Shown here: positions 61,724 to 64,000 of the stretch, one piece after another | Layout: every line of letters begins with the position of its first letter | How positions within the stretch are numbered: position 1 is the stretch's first letter | From: an uncultured Methanoregula sp. | Lineage (GTDB): Archaea > Halobacteriota > Methanomicrobia > Methanomicrobiales > Methanospirillaceae | DNA: 64,000 bases | Assembly: GCF_963677065.1 (NCBI RefSeq) | Contig: NZ_OY781872.1 | Location: 1,235,419 to 1,299,418 of the forward strand | Direction: 5' to 3' | The notes under the pieces: model-generated | Databases searched by the model: none | Told to the model about the DNA's origin: nothing | The model's input: the letters and a program-made list of their open reading frames with translations, nothing else | Position numbers and translations under genes: made by a program

Positions 61724-61942
61724 TTATGTACCGCTGACTACCGGGATATGCCCTTCAACGACCTGTTTGTAGAGCCGTTCGGGGAACGTTGCGTGGAAGA
61801 TCGAAGCATACAGCGGATAGGCCACCGGTGCATGAAATTTTGTAGTCTTGTCTGCAAATACTACCGCCATTGTCTTTGTCTTGATATCGTATCCAAGCTC
61901 GCGGATCCCGCTGGATACGTACCTGTCCCAGACCATGTTCAT
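61724..61942 (-). CDS. KTSC-domain protein
   Basis: Protein of 72 residues. The pattern RYVSSGIRELGYDIKTKTMAV followed by FADKTTKFHAPVAYPLYASIFHA is that of the small KTSC domain, found at the C-terminus of some lysyl-tRNA synthetases and in stand-alone proteins, probably for nucleic acid or protein binding. The ATG at 61942 has GGAG seven nt upstream. It is a single gene. Confidence 0.75.
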   Translation of the reverse strand: MNMVWDRYVSSGIRELGYDIKTKTMAVVFADKTTKFHAPVAYPLYASIFHATFPERLYKQVVEGHIPVVSGT

Positions 61943-62151
61943 GTTTTTTCTCCGGGGCACTTGTGGGTGCCTTACGCGGCAATGGGATGGCCGGGGGCAT
62001 AAGGATTGTGCCTTCCTGCACTTTTTGCCATTCAGTCCCCCGCCTCTGACATGCAGGTTCGAATGGGTATGGGGGGCCGGGGAAAACCGCTGAATATCCG
62101 AATAATAAATATAAAAATTTCAGAAGAGCAAAAACAAAAAAGACAATCCGG

Positions 62152-63030
62152 TTATCCGCCGATCATTTTTACGATCTCGCCCTTGAATTTGTCGAACTCG
62201 AGTTCATCGAGCTGCTCGGGCAAAAGCGATCCGCTCGAGGCCTGGCGGTAAATCCAGTAGATGATCTTGTCGATGACCCGGATCACCTCCTCGTGGGATT
62301 TCACATCGATCAGGTGCCGGCCGAGTACCGGGTGCCGGCCCCGGTGGCCGCCGACGGTTATCCGGTACTCCGGGGGTGCGCCGCTTATGAGGTGGAACGG
62401 GCAGGGCATGATGCAGAACCCGCACTCCATGCACTTTGCCGTATGGAGGAGGATCACCCCGTCCACGACCTCGATTGCCTTCTCGCGGCAGTAATGGGTG
62501 CAGGTGCCGCAGCCGGTACAGAGGCCGGGGTCGCGGATAGGCCGCTGGATGCCGGTGATCCCGATCTCGTTGAGCCGTTCGCTCTCACAGCCGTTCGGGC
62601 AGGAGGAGATTGCGATCCGCACCTTGACCGGCAGCTCCTTTCCGAAGAATTTCTTATCGATCTCTTCGGCAAGACCCACCGAGTCGATGATCCCGAACTT
62701 GCAGTTCCGGGTCCCGAGGCAGGAGGTGATGTTGACAACCTCCTCGCGTTCGGCCCCGAGGGATGTTCCGTTCGCTTCCAGTTCCGCAAGGAGACCTCCA
62801 AGCTTTGAGGGGTCCACGTGCGGGAACTCCATCGTCTGACGGGTTGTGAGATGGATCTTCTCAACTCCGTACCGCGAGGCGATCTCCCCGACTTCCCTGA
62901 TCTGGGCAGGGGTGATCATACCGGCAGGCATGCGGAGCCGGACAATACAAAAGTCCGGGTCACGTTCCGTGATGATACCTCCACGGGTAAAGAGGTCCTG
63001 GTCCACCGGGCAACGCTGACGTCGTACCAT
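62152..63030 (-). CDS. Small dissimilatory sulfite-reductase-like protein (copy 2)
   Basis: Protein of 292 residues and the second DsrLP of the window. The siroheme-[4Fe-4S] ligands are C104-x5-C110 (SCLGTRNCKF) and C144-x3-C148 (SSCPNGCES). The ferredoxin clusters are CTGCGTCTHYC and CMECGFCIMPC. The N-terminus has an added VRRQRCPVDQD. It differs from the copy at 35938 by about a third to half of its residues (read by eye), so the two are old paralogues. It is divergent from the gene at 63114 and near a probable sulfur-transport gene. Confidence 0.88.
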   Translation of the reverse strand: MVRRQRCPVDQDLFTRGGIITERDPDFCIVRLRMPAGMITPAQIREVGEIASRYGVEKIHLTTRQTMEFPHVDPSKLGGLLAELEANGTSLGAEREEVVNITSCLGTRNCKFGIIDSVGLAEEIDKKFFGKELPVKVRIAISSCPNGCESERLNEIGITGIQRPIRDPGLCTGCGTCTHYCREKAIEVVDGVILLHTAKCMECGFCIMPCPFHLISGAPPEYRITVGGHRGRHPVLGRHLIDVKSHEEVIRVIDKIIYWIYRQASSGSLLPEQLDELEFDKFKGEIVKMIGG

Positions 63031-63113
63031 AACATCAATCTATTCGAGGTGTTAACGGATAGATGTTATCACCGTACTAACGATTATAGTATTTACTTAC
63101 CTATATTGTACAT

Positions 63114-63689
63114 ATGACGAAGCAGTCGGAATACATGGAGGCATTTTTCGGGGTGGAGCTCAACCAGAAATTTGAGGATATGATCATTGAGCTCAAGGAT
63201 GTTGAGGAGAGCCTCAAGGATCTCTCCCTCGAGATCGGCAAACTGGGGGGTACCTTCGACAAGCCCGAGGATTTCAAGGAACTCATCAAGGAATGCCGGG
63301 CGGTTTCCTACGAGAATGCCCAGCAGATCAAGGATGTCCGGACTTTCCTTGACTTCTACTTGAAATCGGACAAGACCTCGACCCACATCATCCTCGAGAG
63401 GGATGCCTACATGAAAGTTTACCAGATCTTCAAGTGGGACGGTGCAGATGTGCGGGACCTGAAGCGCTGGATCAAGGAGCTGCGGGAGATCTGCGATAAG
63501 ATCGGCCTGAATGTCAGGGACCTGATCAATTTCAAGAAACTCACTGCCCAGCCGGTCCCGGACGAACTCACGAGATTCCCCGTCTATGCCCTGGACCGCC
63601 AGGGATACTGCCTCACCGGCGCAGCTTTCGACCAGGTGCTCCACACCGATGAAGTCCGCGAGAAGCTTGCCGAAAATTCCCAGTCCTGA
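63114..63689 (+). CDS. Hypothetical methanogen protein
   Basis: Protein of 191 residues, mostly alpha-helical (EDMIIELKDVEESLKDLSLE, EVREKLAENS). No metal or membrane motif and no family that I know. A TATA-like ATTATAGTATTTA about 27 nt before the ATG suggests a leaderless mRNA. The intergenic space is shared with the divergent sulfite-reductase-like gene, so the two may be co-regulated. Confidence 0.6.
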   Translation: MTKQSEYMEAFFGVELNQKFEDMIIELKDVEESLKDLSLEIGKLGGTFDKPEDFKELIKECRAVSYENAQQIKDVRTFLDFYLKSDKTSTHIILERDAYMKVYQIFKWDGADVRDLKRWIKELREICDKIGLNVRDLINFKKLTAQPVPDELTRFPVYALDRQGYCLTGAAFDQVLHTDEVREKLAENSQS

Positions 63690-63853
63690 ACATAAATCAC
63701 CCTGCTTCCCTTTTTCCCAGTCATTCTTTTGCCCGTTGCTGCTGCGGGCAGATTACTCACATCTGAATTTTCGGGGATGTGTGGTAATTAATTTCAATTT
63801 ACTCAAGGAGCAATTTCACCAGATTTATTAACACTCGGCAAAAATGTATGATC

Positions 63854-64000
63854 ATGGCCGAAACCAAGGCAAAATGTGATGAATCCGCTTCGTGCCTGGA
63901 CACCCTTGCCAGAAACCCGCTCTATGTCGGGATTGCAATCGGTATCCTCGCCGCATTCGTACAGGTCCTGCTGATCAGTGCAGGCGGGCCGGAAGCCTAT
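63854..64000 (+). CDS. Membrane protein, probably YeeE/YedE family (partial)
   Basis: The first 49 residues of a gene that runs off the window. After a short Cys-containing N-terminus (MAETKAKCDESASCLDTLA) comes RNPLYVGIAIGILAAFVQVL, a membrane helix. The opening NPLYVG-type helix recalls the YeeE/YedE thiosulfate/selenium-transport family, and its position near a sulfite-reductase-like gene would fit, but 49 residues are too few for certainty. Confidence 0.4.
   Translation, partial: MAETKAKCDESASCLDTLARNPLYVGIAIGILAAFVQVLLISAGGPEAY

Overview
The window comes from the chromosome of a hydrogenotrophic, formate-using methanogenic archaeon, most likely of the order Methanomicrobiales. The evidence is two complete formylmethanofuran dehydrogenase operons, an F420-type formate dehydrogenase (fdhAB), archaeal MfnA, Hpt, Dph2, Nre and ATP-dependent DNA ligase, two small siroheme sulfite-reductase-like proteins, and archaeal promoters with TATA boxes that often sit only about 25 nt before the start codon (leaderless mRNAs). 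Coding density is high and coding regions are GC-rich, except for one AT-rich, repeat-bearing stretch at about 22.1-24.2 kb.

Layout. 0-2.3 kb: a UbiA-type prenyltransferase running off the edge, a hypothetical gene and an alpha/beta hydrolase. 2.5-8.5 kb (minus strand): an unusual membrane-protein island. Two paralogous helix-turn-helix regulators (3591-4040, 8063-8509) each head a set of small membrane proteins. Most of these carry the same N-terminal tag (Gly-Trp-Cys-Pro-Asn) in front of unrelated membrane domains. Inverted repeats of one design sit at the three promoters, which suggests a self-contained regulated system; it is the best candidate here for something undescribed. 8.7-13.4 kb: RibD-like reductase, esterase, a secreted anchored protein, a DUF6159-like membrane protein and a TylF-type methyltransferase. 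13.4-20.3 kb (minus): a long operon ppsA-mfnA-hpt-dph2-METTL5-like methylase-MFS transporter. 20.5-22.1 kb: serA. 22.1-24.2 kb: an AT-rich gene with a HEPN-like motif, next to an array of three 281-bp units built from 25-bp sub-repeats around a 20-bp palindrome. 24.2-34.5 kb: housekeeping and small membrane genes, tRNA-Val(GAC), corA, msrA, a glycosyltransferase, Nre and DNA ligase.

34.6-59.2 kb is a molybdenum/tungsten island. It holds a MOT1-type molybdate/sulfate transporter, a sulfite-reductase-like protein, fwd operon 1 (ferredoxin-D-B-A-C), a MoeA fused to a periplasmic-binding-protein-like domain, fdhAB with a ferritin-like protein, the tungstate transporter tupABC, a homologue of the bacterial molybdenum storage protein behind a perfect 16-bp palindrome, and fwd operon 2 in the opposite orientation, ending in an enlarged rubredoxin. 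Uptake, storage, cofactor insertion and the main Mo/W enzymes of CO2 reduction and formate oxidation are thus together. 59.4-64 kb: a cysteine desulfurase operon, a KTSC protein, a second sulfite-reductase-like protein and the start of a probable YeeE/YedE-type membrane protein.

All assignments come from reading the sequence and recalling family motifs; no database search was run. Start codons were chosen from ribosome-binding sites, promoter distance, overlap with the upstream gene and comparison between paralogues.
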